DNA of 64,000 nucleotides from contig NC_079206.1 in assembly GCF_026745355.1 (NCBI RefSeq), positions 46,015,716 through 46,079,715 on the forward strand, given 5' to 3'. A model generated the notes under the pieces. It was not told the origin of the DNA. It saw nothing but the letters and a program-made list of their open reading frames with translations, and did not search any database. Position 1 is the first letter of the stretch, and the number at the start of each line of letters is the position of its first letter. The translations under genes were made by a program, and so were the position numbers. Shown here piece by piece: positions 10,814 through 22,268 of the stretch. Source of the DNA: Beta vulgaris subsp. vulgaris (lineage: Eukaryota > Streptophyta > Magnoliopsida > Caryophyllales > Amaranthaceae).

Positions 10814-12210
10814 AACGCAGCCCTTCTTTGTACAAAGGGCTGCGTTTTTGGCACAAAAACGCAACCCTTTTGACCCATTAAAAAATAAAAATAATTTTTT
10901 TTTGACATTTTTTTACTAAACAACATATACATCTTTGGATACATATATTTTTTATTAGTATTCTCATCCCCTCAACGCAGTCATACCAGAAACCACATCA
11001 ATTGTACCAAAAAAATCATTATAACTCAATCTCAAATCTTGCAATCCAGGAAGAGTGTCAAAAAAATCAGAAAAAAGGAACGAAAATGAAAAAAGATGAA
11101 CGAAAATGAACAAAAATGAAAATAAATGAAAATAAATGAACGAAAATGAACAAAAATGAAAAAAATGAACAAAAATGAAAAAAAAACGAAGGAAAATACA
11201 AAAGAGAAAAATTAAATATGAAATTACATGAACGGACGAACAATCAAAACGCCTATAGCAAAAGATGAACTTCTACTTTTTTATCTTTGGAGCTCGATTA
11301 GTTTCTGCTAAACAAGAAATAAAGAACATAACCAATACAGGGAGATTCATCAAAACAAAGATAAAAAAATTATAGATCTGAAAAACAAAAAATCGATCAC
11401 TTGTTGCTGAAGTTGCCGGAGTTTGACGACGAAAAACTTGGTCGGAGTTCGACCCAGAGAAGGACGAACGACGAACGGAGAAGGACGAACGACGAACGGA
11501 GAAGGACAAACGATGAACGGGCGAATGAAGAAGGACTAGATCGGATATTTTGTTCGCTTTCGAAACCTCGACTTCTTTTGCCGGAGTATTGTCGGAGCTC
11601 CGACGATGCGATGTGCGAAAAAATGCAACGGAGATTTTGCGATGTGCAACACCAAAAAGTCGAAGTCATTGCATGGGAGGAAGATGAAGGATTTTGATGG
11701 CTGGAAGTATTTAGGAAGAAGCAGAAGAGAGAGAAGAGGGAGGGTGAGAGGCGGAAGAGGGAGGGTGGGAAAGAAGAGGGAGTTTAAATGGTGAGAAACC
11801 CTAAGCCCAGCCATTCTTTTTAAAATTAAAGTTATTCAAAAAGAAAAAAGCCCATAAAGGGCTGCGTTTTTTTAAAAAACGCAGCCCTTCCTTTTTTTCC
11901 CCTAGTGTTCGTCGAATAATCCCGACCGCTTAAGAGTTAATCTTAACACTAGAACGGATAGCCTTCAATCTTCGACATATTTTAGAGTTGGGTCTATTCA
12001 GGTCGGTCTTGCATTTTATTTTTATGGACATAGACATCAAAGTCAGACGACCCAGTCTTTACCTGTGCAGGGTAATCTGGCACGCATCAAACAAACTACT
12101 CGTTTAAGACGCGGAGTAAACCTCCCAGCCTCTAGCTCGGAAATAGAGGCATCAACCGGCCGAATCCTTGATGATGGGGAACGCGAAGTATAGACTATTC
12201 GGTTAGCACC

Positions 12211-12272
12211 GAAAACACCTTCCCCTGGAAGCGTCCAGGAAGAAAACACCTTCCCCTGGAAGCGTCCAGGAA
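12211..12272 (+). repeat. 31-bp exact tandem duplication in the antisense gene
   Basis: The unit beginning GAAAACACCTTCCCCTGG occurs twice head to tail (12211-12241, 12242-12272). Because 31 is not a multiple of three, it shifts the frame of the antisense gene between the upstream open stretch and the conserved domain. Confidence 0.9.
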
Positions 12273-12320
12273 GAAGGACTTGTTGAAAGACCTTTCGAAG
12301 CCAGTCTGTCCGGAAGAGAC

Positions 12321-13340
12321 GTGGAAGTGGAGGAGGCTAATGAGGCAGAAGACGCATCAGGTCCGTCCAATGACTCAAACGATCCCTCTATAATTTCCTC
12401 AGAGATTAGACTGGATCTAGGACCCCTGTCTGACCCTAGATTTATTTTAGTCAATAACAGTTGGTTAGGACGAGTATGCACCGACTTTAGGCATTTCTCC
12501 TCGGCAATTCCCATGCCGGAATATTCTTTTGTGCTGAGGACACTATTGTTTGTGCCCCGTCCAGCCATTTTGTCATTTTATCGGCTGGCTCTAAACGCAT
12601 GGTTGAGATTTTCTCTTCACCCTTTTATCAGCCGTCTTTTGCATCACTTTAACATCGGCCACAACCAATTAGCTCCAAACTCTTGGCAAAACATCCTGAC
12701 CTTCTTGGCCGTCTGCGAGTTAAAGGGTGTAACCCCTTCTTTGCCGGCTTTCACCCAAATACACTATGTATCTAAGGTTCCCAAGACAGTAGAAAGGGTC
12801 TGGCTTAGCGTCTGCAACCGTCATAGTTTCCTGATGTCTTGGGACTCGATTTCAAAGAAGCACGCTTGGAAGGCGGAATTCCTGTTCGTCCGAGTACCTA
12901 ATGAGGCGGTGGCCAGGAGATGCCGCTTTTTTAGCCGGGCTTCTACCAATACAGGACGAACAACCTCCTTTTTAGAGGTGGAGAGTGATTCCGCCGAGGA
13001 ACTGGTAGAATACTTCAGGATATCAGAGTATTCTGCCCCAAACAATGCGTCCTTTAAGGGTCTGTCCAACTGGATCCCCTTTAAGGAGATGTTTTATGAT
13101 GACAATTTCCTAGTCGCCGCTGGCTTGCGGGCGGCCGAAGATAGAGGTATACCTTTTATTCCCAAGTAAAATTCTTCGTCTTGGGACTTTGTCTTACTAA
13201 TGTCATGTTTTTCTTTTTCAGCCTCCGCCAAAGCCGTCTGGAAGAAATCTTGGACGGAAGACATCAGCATGTCTAAGTTTACCAGCTCTTTGTGGAAAGA
13301 GTACAACAAATCTGGCTCTAGAAAGAGGACGGATACTCTA
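12321..13340 (+). pseudogene. Antisense gene of Tat-like element, Transposase_28 domain (exons 1-2 visible)
   Basis: The frame is open from about 12200 (no ATG; position 12321 is a GTG) to 13166. Residues FSLHPFISRLLHHF and LAPNSWQNILTFLAVCEL match the 'putative gypsy type transposon' family (Pfam Transposase_28) as I recall it. The N-terminal 40 residues are acidic. An intron of about 56 bp seems to follow (donor AA|GTAAAATTC at 13166, acceptor TTTTTCAG at 13221), then a short exon 13222-13340 with WKKSWTEDISMSKFTSS, ending at donor CTA|GTGAGT. Phase across the small intron does not fit, so there is an indel or my donor is wrong. Known extra ORFs in plant Tat elements include antisense ones of this type; their role is unknown. 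Confidence 0.7.
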
Positions 13341-13579
13341 GTGAGTTTTTTTTTGAATGATAGGCGGCCATGGTGAAGGCCTCCTACTTTTTGGGGCTTC
13401 TCCAACCTAGGACGAGGCTTCTTCCAGAAGGGAAGTTGGCCAGTAGCCTTCTGGCCGACCATCGTTTTTGGCTAACACCCGTCTAAAGACTAAAACATCT
13501 GCTTAGTTCCCAGACGGGTCTCGTTCCCATGTGAAGGGCGGCCAACAGTTTTATGGTGTCGTTCCTGCCCTCCGGGACC

Positions 13580-13584
13580 CCTCC
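13580..13584. repeat. 5-bp target site duplication CCTCC, left copy
   Basis: CCTCC directly precedes the LTR start TGTAACACC and is repeated at 27064-27068 after the last LTR base (GGGGGATTACA). Five base pairs is the normal length for LTR retrotransposons. Confidence 0.9.
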
Positions 13585-16040
13585 TGTAACACCCCGATAA
13601 TTCTCTTTTCTAGAAAATACTTTTATAATAAACCTTAGAGAATTACCCAGGCATTATCGCCGGTGTGATAACGTTTCGGCTTACTCAGAATTTTGCAGCG
13701 GAAAACAACTTTCTAAAACAACTTTATTAAACTTATGAAACCAAAAACAATGTCAGAAACTAAAACACACCAACTTAAAACTATTGTCTGAAAACATAAA
13801 CTCCTATGAAAACAACTTAAATGAAACTAATAATACAAGAGTCTCTCCATTCCAGATTCCCAATGAGATGCATCTGCGAACCTGTAATGTCAATGCTGTC
13901 TTGACTCTGCTCCCCCGAAGGATCACCACAGGATCAATAGGCAAAGCCATGATCACAAACACAACAAGCACGTAATCAGCAAAGCTGAGTACTACATATC
14001 AGGCATAAATAATCCTAAACATGATACTACAAAAATATAACTTGCAGATTTAAATAATAATATAAACATATAATAATCTGCAGACAACTCTTACTGAACT
14101 AGACTCTAAACTTTATTTATTTCTTTAAATGGAATAGTTATTGGACGAGTTGACTTATCTAAAATAGGAGATATGGGAGCTACCACATATTCCAAAATGA
14201 CATGCGATATCGAGGAACCTTTGAACTGAAAGAGGGATGGTGATCAATCCATTCCTAGAAAAAGCCATGGGTACCACCATGTATCCAACCCTTAGTGTCC
14301 AACTCTAGACGTGCACCAGTCTAAAGTCTATAACCTATTCTCGTTTCACTTTACGTTGAATATATTTTAATACTTGTGTTGACACAACAAACAAGCAACA
14401 CATACTAATACTCAAACAGTCATAACAGAAACTCTTTTTATCTTTGATTAACAAGTGATCACAACTTATCATCAAGACTCCTTTAACTTCTTTTATACTT
14501 ACTAACTTGCTTGTTGAACCTAGCCAACATAAACTTTACCTTTATATAGGTATAACTTGTACTTACCAAATAAGATCCACGGTTCTTATAAGATAATAAA
14601 TACTCAAGAATCTATGAAAACATGATTCAACTAACTTACATTAATTCACTCACGAATTAATACAAAACTGACTTATCTGCTTGCATCAAACTTCCATACA
14701 AACATTATAATCATAAATACTTCTAGTTTACATGTAGCACACAGGCAAATAACATGTAAAACAATTCCAGTAATCATATATATGAACAAATAGAGTCCTA
14801 TACATATATACTAATAAATAAAACATCCTTAGAGCTATTCTAAATCATATAGCACGTAGACATGTACGTACCTTGTATAAACAAATCTGTAGGCCACTTT
14901 TACTCGCTAAAAGTCTCCTACTACGAAATCTCCGCCTAGAAAATAAAATAATGAAATAAATACTGAACTAAAAATTTACAGCAACTTTAAAACGATCAAA
15001 CCCTTAAACTGTTTTAAAATCGTTTTTAGTACAAACTTCGTTATTTTTAATCCCTAGTATAGTACAACTATTCTAGTGATTAAAAATCATTAAAACCTTA
15101 AAATACTTATTTTCTAATTCAGCATTTATAAAATTTATAAATCTTCTGAAAATATATATACATATAAAATTATATACTAACAAATCTCATATTATACTTA
15201 TTATAATATAGTTTCTAGTGATTAAAACCCTAAAAACTATAATTCATGATAAAACTAAAAATAACTTAATATAATAAATCTGAAATTTATTATATTATAT
15301 ATATGATACCGAAATAATATTGCATATAAAACAATAATTTAATCTAAACATGCTAATAAATAATAAAATAATATAAAAATATATACTTTAATGGAATCTT
15401 AGAGGAAGAAAGAAAAACAACCACAACAATGGAGGAAGAAGGCGCCGGCAGCATAAGCAGCACAGGACCGGCGGCAGCGTTTCTTGGCTTGAAAAATTTT
15501 GTGACGTTTCTTGTTCAACAAGAAACGTTACTTAGCGAAGAAGAAAAGACTTTTGAGAGAAATAAGAATCGCACAAAGGAGAGAGAGGAAAAGAAGCGAG
15601 TGAGAGAGAGAGAGAGAGGAAATCACGTGAAGAGGAAAGAAAAAAGTGTGTAGGTAAAATTTGGGTTTTAGGATATTTAAATAAGGCTTTACTTTTGGGC
15701 TTAGGAAAAGAGATTTTAATTAATAAACTTTGATGACTAAAAGATGGGCTCTTTAGGACTTTAGTCATCAAATTACTCTTTCTCTTTTTATCACTTTTGG
15801 GCTTTCGATTCCATTAAGCTTTCTTTTCAAATATACTTTTAATAATTAAAACTCTTATTAAAACATGCTTAATTAAAAATTACAAATTTTATTAAGCTAT
15901 GAAAAATATTTTTAGTTGACTTTTAAAATAGTCAACCCTTTTTAAAAGTCAAATCATTTTCCAAACTCATTTGGATTTAAATATAACTACATAAATACTT
16001 TAATATATTTATGAAAATTCTTTAAAATTGGGGGATTACA
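13585..16040 (-). repeat. Chromovirus LTR1 (3' LTR in element orientation), 2456 bp
   Basis: It starts TGTAACACCCCGATAATTC and ends GGGGGATTACA, and aligns along its length with 22269-24772. Segment 15420-15650 is GA-rich and GC-richer than the rest (near GGCGCCGGCAGC), probably the leader/transcription region. The short open frame there is not a gene. Confidence 0.9.
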
Positions 16041-16062
16041 GTCTACCCCCCTTAAAAGAAGT
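16041..16062 (-). promoter_or_regulatory. Polypurine tract of the chromovirus
   Basis: The minus strand reads CTTTTAAGGGGGGTAGAC directly before the LTR start TGTAATCC. The same tract recurs at 24773-24793 beside LTR2. Confidence 0.7.
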
Positions 16063-16559
16063 TTCGTCCCGAAACTTAACACAAAACCCTCGTACTTTCA
16101 AAAGTTTGAACTCAACATTTCGAAAACTTTTGAAGAAAGGTAGTGCACTTTCCCATTTTTAAAACACTTGTGTTACTTATGAACACTTTTCTTATGCGGA
16201 GACTCTACTTCTTTTGCACTAACATGTGCAAATTGCCCAACATAGGCATACATATCATGAAAATCTCATAAAAATAGACAAAAGCGCGAAATTTATCGCA
16301 TTCTACCCCCTTAAAGAAAACGAGTTACGCCCTCGTAACTCACCTCAAGAATAGTCTGGATACTTTTTCTTCATATCCTCTTCGGCTTCCCACGTTGCCT
16401 CTTCTGACTCGTGGTTAGACCAAAGAACTTTGACAATATGAACATCCTTGTTCGCGTACTACGCACTTTCCTGTCGAGAATCTTGACAGGTCTTTCCTCA
16501 TATGTGAGGCTACTATCTATCTGACTCTTCAGGCTCTAACACATACGCTCATCAGGGAT

Positions 16560-17809
16560 ATAGCGCTTAAGTTGGGATATATGAAATACATCATGCATCT
16601 TTTCAAACTCCATTGGCAATGCCAATCTATAAGCTACTTTCCCAATGCGCTCCAAAATCTCATATGGGCCTACATATTTAGCACTAGCTTGCCCTTTTTC
16701 CCAAATCTCATAACGCCTTTAGTGGGTGATACTTTCAGAATACTTTATCACCTACAGCAAACTCATCTTCGCGCGTTTTAAATCTGCATAACTTTCTGCC
16801 TATCTTGCGCAGCTTGAATTCGAGCCTGAATCAATTGACATTCTTGACGGTCTCCTCAATAAATTCAGTCCCCAAAACTAATTTTCTAAAGTCATTCCAG
16901 CAAATGGGACTTCTACATTCCGTCCATATAATGCCTCAAAAGGTGCCATCTTTATACTCGCATGGTAACTATTGTTGTAAGAAAACTCAATCAAATCTAA
17001 TTGGTCCTCCCAACTTCCTTGAAAATCATTGCACAAGCCTCAACATATCCTCCATAGTTTGATTAGTCCTCTCAGTCTGACCATCGGTCGCAGGGTGAAA
17101 GGCGGTACTCATTTAATGTTGTCCCAAGGTTTAATTGGACCTTTTTCCAAACTTAGATAGAAATCTAGAGTCACATCCGAGATAATGTCCTTTGGAACTC
17201 CATGCAATCTCACTACATGCTTGATATAGGTTTAGCGAGTTGCTTCTTTTCCATGTCTCCTTAATAGGTATGAAACGCGGACTTGGTCAGTCTATCCATA
17301 ATAACCCAAATGGTATCATTTCCACTCTCGTCTTGGGTAAGGCAGTCACAAAGTCCATAGAAATAGAATCCCACTTCCATCCAGGAACCTCTAACGATTA
17401 ACTTTCCCCATAGGTCTCAATCTTCACTTTCTGACAGGTTAGCACTTAGACACATATCAGCTACCTCTCGCTTCATGTTGGCCACCAATAGATCACCTTA
17501 AGTCTTTTACAACTTGTCACCCCCAGGGTGCACAGAATATGGAGTATTGTGCCCCTCGTCCATAAGACGTCTCTTAAGGTCATTGCACTTCTGTGGTACA
17601 CACCACCTCCCTTTAAACCTTAGACTCCCATCATCATGAATCTTGAAGTCTACTTCCTTACCTTGCTTCATTTTCTCCTTATTTGTTCTAGTGCTCATCC
17701 CCGACTTGACCCTCAATAATCTCATCGAAAACTGACACTCCCAAAGAAAGATTACTAAGTCTAGCCTACTTTCCCCAGGATTTAAAATTTCTAGGTTCAA
17801 CCTTTGCAT
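16560..17809 (-). pseudogene. Chromovirus integrase region, frameshifted
   Basis: The minus strand of this stretch encodes the zinc-binding and core domains of integrase in pieces. The segment 17507-17809 has LRFKGRWCVPQKCNDLKRRL and EGHNTPYSVHPGGDK (the H-H part of the HHCC finger). Further left are degraded versions of the core also seen intact at 25743-26168. Multiple one-base indels break the frame. The C-terminal part (VFHISQLK type) lies around 16600-16850. Confidence 0.75.
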
Positions 17810-17961
17810 ATCTCACACAACTCCTCAGGGACTATCAAAGCACTCAAGCTATGACTCGATTTTCGACTCAAGGCGTCAGCAACCACATTTGCTTTCCCCT
17901 CATGATACTGGATGTCTAGATCATAATCCTTAATCAACTCTAGCCATCTTTTTCCTCATAT

Positions 17962-18426
17962 TCAAGTCTTTTGTTGTAAAATGTACTTCAAACTCTTATG
18001 GTCTGTAAATATCTTGCAAGTTGCTCCATAAAGATAATGTCTCCAAATCTTCAATGCAAACACTATGGCAGCTAACTCTAGATCATGGGTAGGGTAATTA
18101 GCCTCATAAGGTTTCAATTGACGCGACGCATAAGCTATTACCTTACCATTCTGTTGCAACAACAACCCAAACCTTTTTCGAAGCATCACTATAGACCTCA
18201 AATCCCTCATTCCATCAGGTAGGGTTAAAACAGGTGCTGTGGTCAAACGATCCTTCAAGATCTGAAAAGCTTCCTCACACTTCTCATTCCACTCAAACTT
18301 GGACTCCTTTTTCATTAAATTAGTCATAGGTCTTGCTATCTTCGAGAAATCTCTCACAAATCTCCTATAATAGCCAGCTAAACCCAAGAAACTCCTAATG
18401 TCGACACACTCTTTGGAGTTGGCCAC
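17962..18426 (-). pseudogene. Chromovirus RNase H region
   Basis: The frame has the reverse transcriptase thumb ([38 protein letters not shown]) followed by Ty3-type RNase H with [34 protein letters not shown] and [14 protein letters not shown]. The DLELAA and TDHKSL motifs hold catalytic acidic residues. It is continuous for 154 codons but frame-shifted from RT on its right and integrase on its left. Confidence 0.85.
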
Positions 18427-18499
18427 TCACTCACAGCTTGAATCTTAGCAGGATCTACTAGAGACTCCTTCCTTAGACACAAAATGACCCAAAATGCTA

Positions 18500-18974
18500 C
18501 TTTCTCCAAACGAAACTCACACTTAGAGAATTGGCATATATTGGTTCTTCTCAAGTTCTCCAAAATAATCCTAAATGTTCATCATGCTCAGTTTCATTCC
18601 TCGAATATATCAAAATGTCATCAATGAAAACCACTACGAACTTATCAAAAACTCATGAAAGATCCTATTCATCAAGTCCATAAATATAGCAGGAGCATTG
18701 GTTAACCCAAATGGCATTACAGTGAACTCGTAGTGACCATAACGCGTTCTAAAGGCAGTCTTAGGTACATCCTTATCGCTACCCTCAATTGATGATATCC
18801 TGAACGTAAGTCAATCTTCGAGAACACACTCGCCCCATTCAGTTGATCGAATAGGTCATCTATTCTAGGTAAAAGGTACTTTTTCTTGATGGTAACATTG
18901 TTCAACTCCCTATAGTCGATACATAACCTCATACTCCCATCCTTTTTCTTCACGAACAAACAGGAGCTCCCCAA
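18500..18974 (-). pseudogene. Chromovirus reverse transcriptase region
   Basis: Frame 18717-18974 carries [40 protein letters not shown] and [13 protein letters not shown], core RT motifs of Ty3/gypsy elements. The active-site box is readable near 18600-18640 as [11 protein letters not shown]. Indels separate the pieces. The element reverse-transcribed its RNA in virus-like particles when active; this copy could not without repair. Confidence 0.85.
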
Positions 18975-19599
18975 GGCGATGCACTAGGTCTGATATAACC
19001 TTATCCAAAAGTTCTTGCAATTGCGTCTTTAACTCACTCATCTCAGGAGGAGCCATTCTATAAGGTGCCTTAGATATAGGTGCAGTTCCAGGAACTAAGT
19101 CTATGGTAAACTCAACAGTCTTGCAGGCGGCATACCTGAAATTTCACTCGGAAATACGTCCATAAACTCATTCACTATTGGAACATCCTCAAGTTTTAAC
19201 TCAGCTTCCTTACTACATCTTGCACGCTACAGAAAAATAGCTCACACCCCTTTCTCATCAACTTCTGCACTTGCATAGCAGAGATCACTCCAAATTCTTG
19301 GTTTCCCAAATCGTCTATATGAGGTCAATTTTCCCGAAGGGTTTCTCAACACTACTTTTGAACTTCACAATCATCCTGGCCTTGTAATGACTCAACCAGT
19401 TCATCCCAAGAATCACATCTAATCTCCTAAGTTAAACTCGATTAAATCGGATGGAAAGACACTCCCTCCTATCTTCAAAGGTAGTTCTTGAACAACTTAG
19501 TACACTTAACGACTTCCCCAGTAGAATACTAAGACAAGTCAATTGTTCATATCTACTAACCCAGACTCTTTAAGACAGAAGCGAAATAAAAGAATAGGT

Positions 19600-20500
19600 C
19601 GCCCCCGAATCAAATAACGTTTTAACGAAAACTGAATTAATAGAGAAATTACCAGTTACCACATCGCAGACTCTCTGCTTCGCTATGACTCATCACGAAC
19701 ACTTTTCCCGCAGGCTTGTTCTGGGTAGGATTTCATTAGCAGGCCTACTATATTTCCTTGGTTATTCTGACCTCCAGGCTTAGGACCCTGGTTCCCTTTG
19801 ATTGACCCTGATCTAGCCTGATTACCATTCCCTGAGTCTTCAAATCTTTCCGTGCTTGGAGAAGCACTCATACTCTCTATGACCCTTCTTGGCAATAGTT
19901 ACAGGTCATAACTCTCCTTCAGTCTTTCCCAGGATGTTTTTGTCACACAACTTGCAATGATGACCCTCTCAGGTTCCCTTCGACTATCCTGGTTTTCCTT
20001 CCTTGAAAGTTCCCATTTCCATTCCGGTTTTTCTTAAAGTTACCTTGGTTTCCCCCAATACTAACCTCTTTTCTCTTTTCACCAACTATCCCATTCTTCT
20101 TATCCCTTCTTGATTGCAATCCATAAATATGTGAAGCTCTCCCATACACCACACCCCTAATCCCAGCTGGATTTCATCAGTCAACCCTTGTTCGAACCTC
20201 TGAGCCTTAAGCTCCTCAGTAGCTACCACCTCAGGTGCAAACCTAGACAGGGTTATGAATTTACTATATATTCAGAGATAGTCATACTACCCATTCTAAG
20301 GTTGATGAACTCTTGAGCTTTCTGTTTCTCATGAAGGCGGGGTAAAACTTTCCCTCAACACAACACAAAGGCTTCCCAATTGAATCCCTAGCAGCACTCA
20401 ATCTAGCCCCGTTTTCTCTCCACCACAAATCGGCCTCATCCTTTAGATATAAAACAGCCTGGCCTACTCTCATATTAGCAGGGCAATTCACTACTTCAAA
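19600..20500 (-). pseudogene. Chromovirus gag and protease region
   Basis: Frame 20282-20491 reads CPANMRVGQAVLYLKDEADL, WWRENGARLSAARDS and GKFYPAFMRN, a plant retrotransposon gag (capsid) pattern. Around 19860-19960 the minus strand shows cysteine/histidine clusters of two zinc knuckles (for example CKLCDKNHPGK and TCNYCQ). The frame then enters low-complexity sequence (GNQARSGSIKGNQGPKPGG). Protease should lie around 19100-19650 but is too broken to delimit. Confidence 0.7.
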
Positions 20501-22251
20501 TAACTTCTCAAATTCCCTAATCCAGTTCTCTAGGAAGGTAGGGTCAGATTACCCCTTAAGGTACGGTGGTTTAGTCTTAGCTAGTCTCTCAAACATGTCC
20601 CCATCAAAATCGGGACTCTCAACTCTTTCGAGTCGAAATCTCTGCCAATAGGCGAATAACGAAAGCTAATTAAGACATCATTGTTGTTTGACACTCTACT
20701 TCGAGACTGAAATCTAACGTAATTCACTTTGGGTTTCTAGCATAACTTACATGTCCATCTAATAAGGCAACATTTGATTTGATCATTAAAGATCGCATCT
20801 ACAAACAATTCCACTAAGTTCCAACATGAAGTGTTCTCTAATAATCACATAATCATTCATGTAAAATATATTCACATCCACGTGCAAGTGAAAACAAGCA
20901 AGCAAGAATATAATCACATAATGAAAATAATTAAATAACAAAAATTTTCCCATCACGTGCCCAAAATAAATTCTTACTCACTCATATAGAAAGAAATAAT
21001 AACTTCTATTCCTCAATCGATAATAAGAATATTCTCCAAATCCAAAATAACCAACTTATTCCTCAACAATATCAGACTAAGGAAATTTAAACCATTATAG
21101 CTTGATTACTTTCCAACAACTAATCTTAAACCATAAATAAATACTCTATGGAATTACACGATCATTCTCATCCTTGTTTCCTTTATATGGAGTAAACATT
21201 TCATTTTCAATAGTCTTCACTATAATAATATTATTAACATTAATAATCTGAATTCCTAGATCTAGTAGATCTTCAAATCCTTTTGGGTTGATGTCCATTT
21301 TCATCCATCTCTAAAACATTCACATCGCTCAAATAAGGTCTCCAAATAACATTGTAGATGTCCTTTTAGGTTTGCACTCTAGTATGATCAAACTCTTGAA
21401 TTACTTCATATATCGCTAACAGGGATGCCTACTTTTAACCCATAATGCATAATGATCTCCAGGCTAGGGTAACTATAACTTCAAGGCTCATGACATCGAA
21501 CATTCTCATCATCACTCAATACAATTGAGTTATGATAGCTTCCTACTCTATTAACTTGCCCGACAATTCTATTAACTTGCATGGCAGACATTGTTAGAGA
21601 TCTACAACAAATAAACCTATAATGTCTTAGAACTCTCTCTAACGTGTTCCCACAAAAATCATAAGGGTAAACAAAAACAAAGGCATGAAAAATATAACAG
21701 TTAGCAAGGAAGAAAAAATATTCATGCATCATTAGCAGGAAAGTGTAATAATATAATGCATCATTACAGAAAGAAATGATAATATGCATATTTGCATGGA
21801 AGAAAAATAATAATGATGCTGAACTAACTCCCTGATGCAGCCATATAATATTTTTTATCCTATATGCCCTTCCTATACTACCCATTCTCACAATGCAATA
21901 CTATAAACCTTAAAGGTATGAAAAATAATGCAAACACTTTTATAAATAACATTACTTAAGTGTCTAAAAAAAAATTTCAAACCAACAATTTTGACTCAAC
22001 TAAAAAAAAATTTCGGACTTAATATATTTGAAAAAAAAATTTCGAAGCTTGTATTTTCCGAAAAAAAAATTTCGAACCCTCAAATTTCCGAAAAAAAAAA
22101 ATTTTCGGTGTGTATAAAAAAAAATATTTTATGTCCAACATTCGAAAAGAAAACGTAGGAGCAATACTAAGGTTTCCTTCAAATAACTCATAAGCTAGGT
22201 AACTTAGTAAGCTAGTTAGTTAGGCGCCTATAAGTCTTAAACTAACCTAAA

Positions 22252-22268
22252 GCTCCCAGATACCACTT
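22252..22268 (-). promoter_or_regulatory. Primer binding site, initiator-Met tRNA type
   Basis: Next to LTR2 the minus strand reads AAAGTGGTATCTGGGAGC. This resembles the common plant site TGGTATCAGAGC complementary to the 3' end of initiator methionine tRNA, with a few mismatches. It lies on the gag side, as expected. Confidence 0.65.

Larger units (their letters stand above)
8394..11907 (+). mobile_element. CACTA element carrying captured chloroplast DNA
   Basis: The left end CACTACAGTGGAAATATAAGG with sub-terminal words up to 8496 aligns to the left end of the related element at 39901 (shared GTGCTAAAAAAGGC and CTTCACTTTTTAAGTAG). The right end TTTTTTTCCCCTAGTG closes at 11907. Inside, 8497-10696 is chloroplast DNA. 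From about 10720 the sub-terminal GGGCTGCGTTTT words resume, followed by TTGACATTTTTTTACT as in the element at 39901. A 3-bp target duplication is not evident (gca left, ttc right). Segment 11396-11815 resembles a captured 5' gene end (GA-rich leader on the minus strand). Confidence 0.75.

Noticed and set aside
13784..13975. Short open frames inside the chromovirus LTRs (also 15429-15653, 22506-22724)
   Set aside because: They lie within LTRs, are not conserved in frame between the LTR copies and have no gag-pol features.
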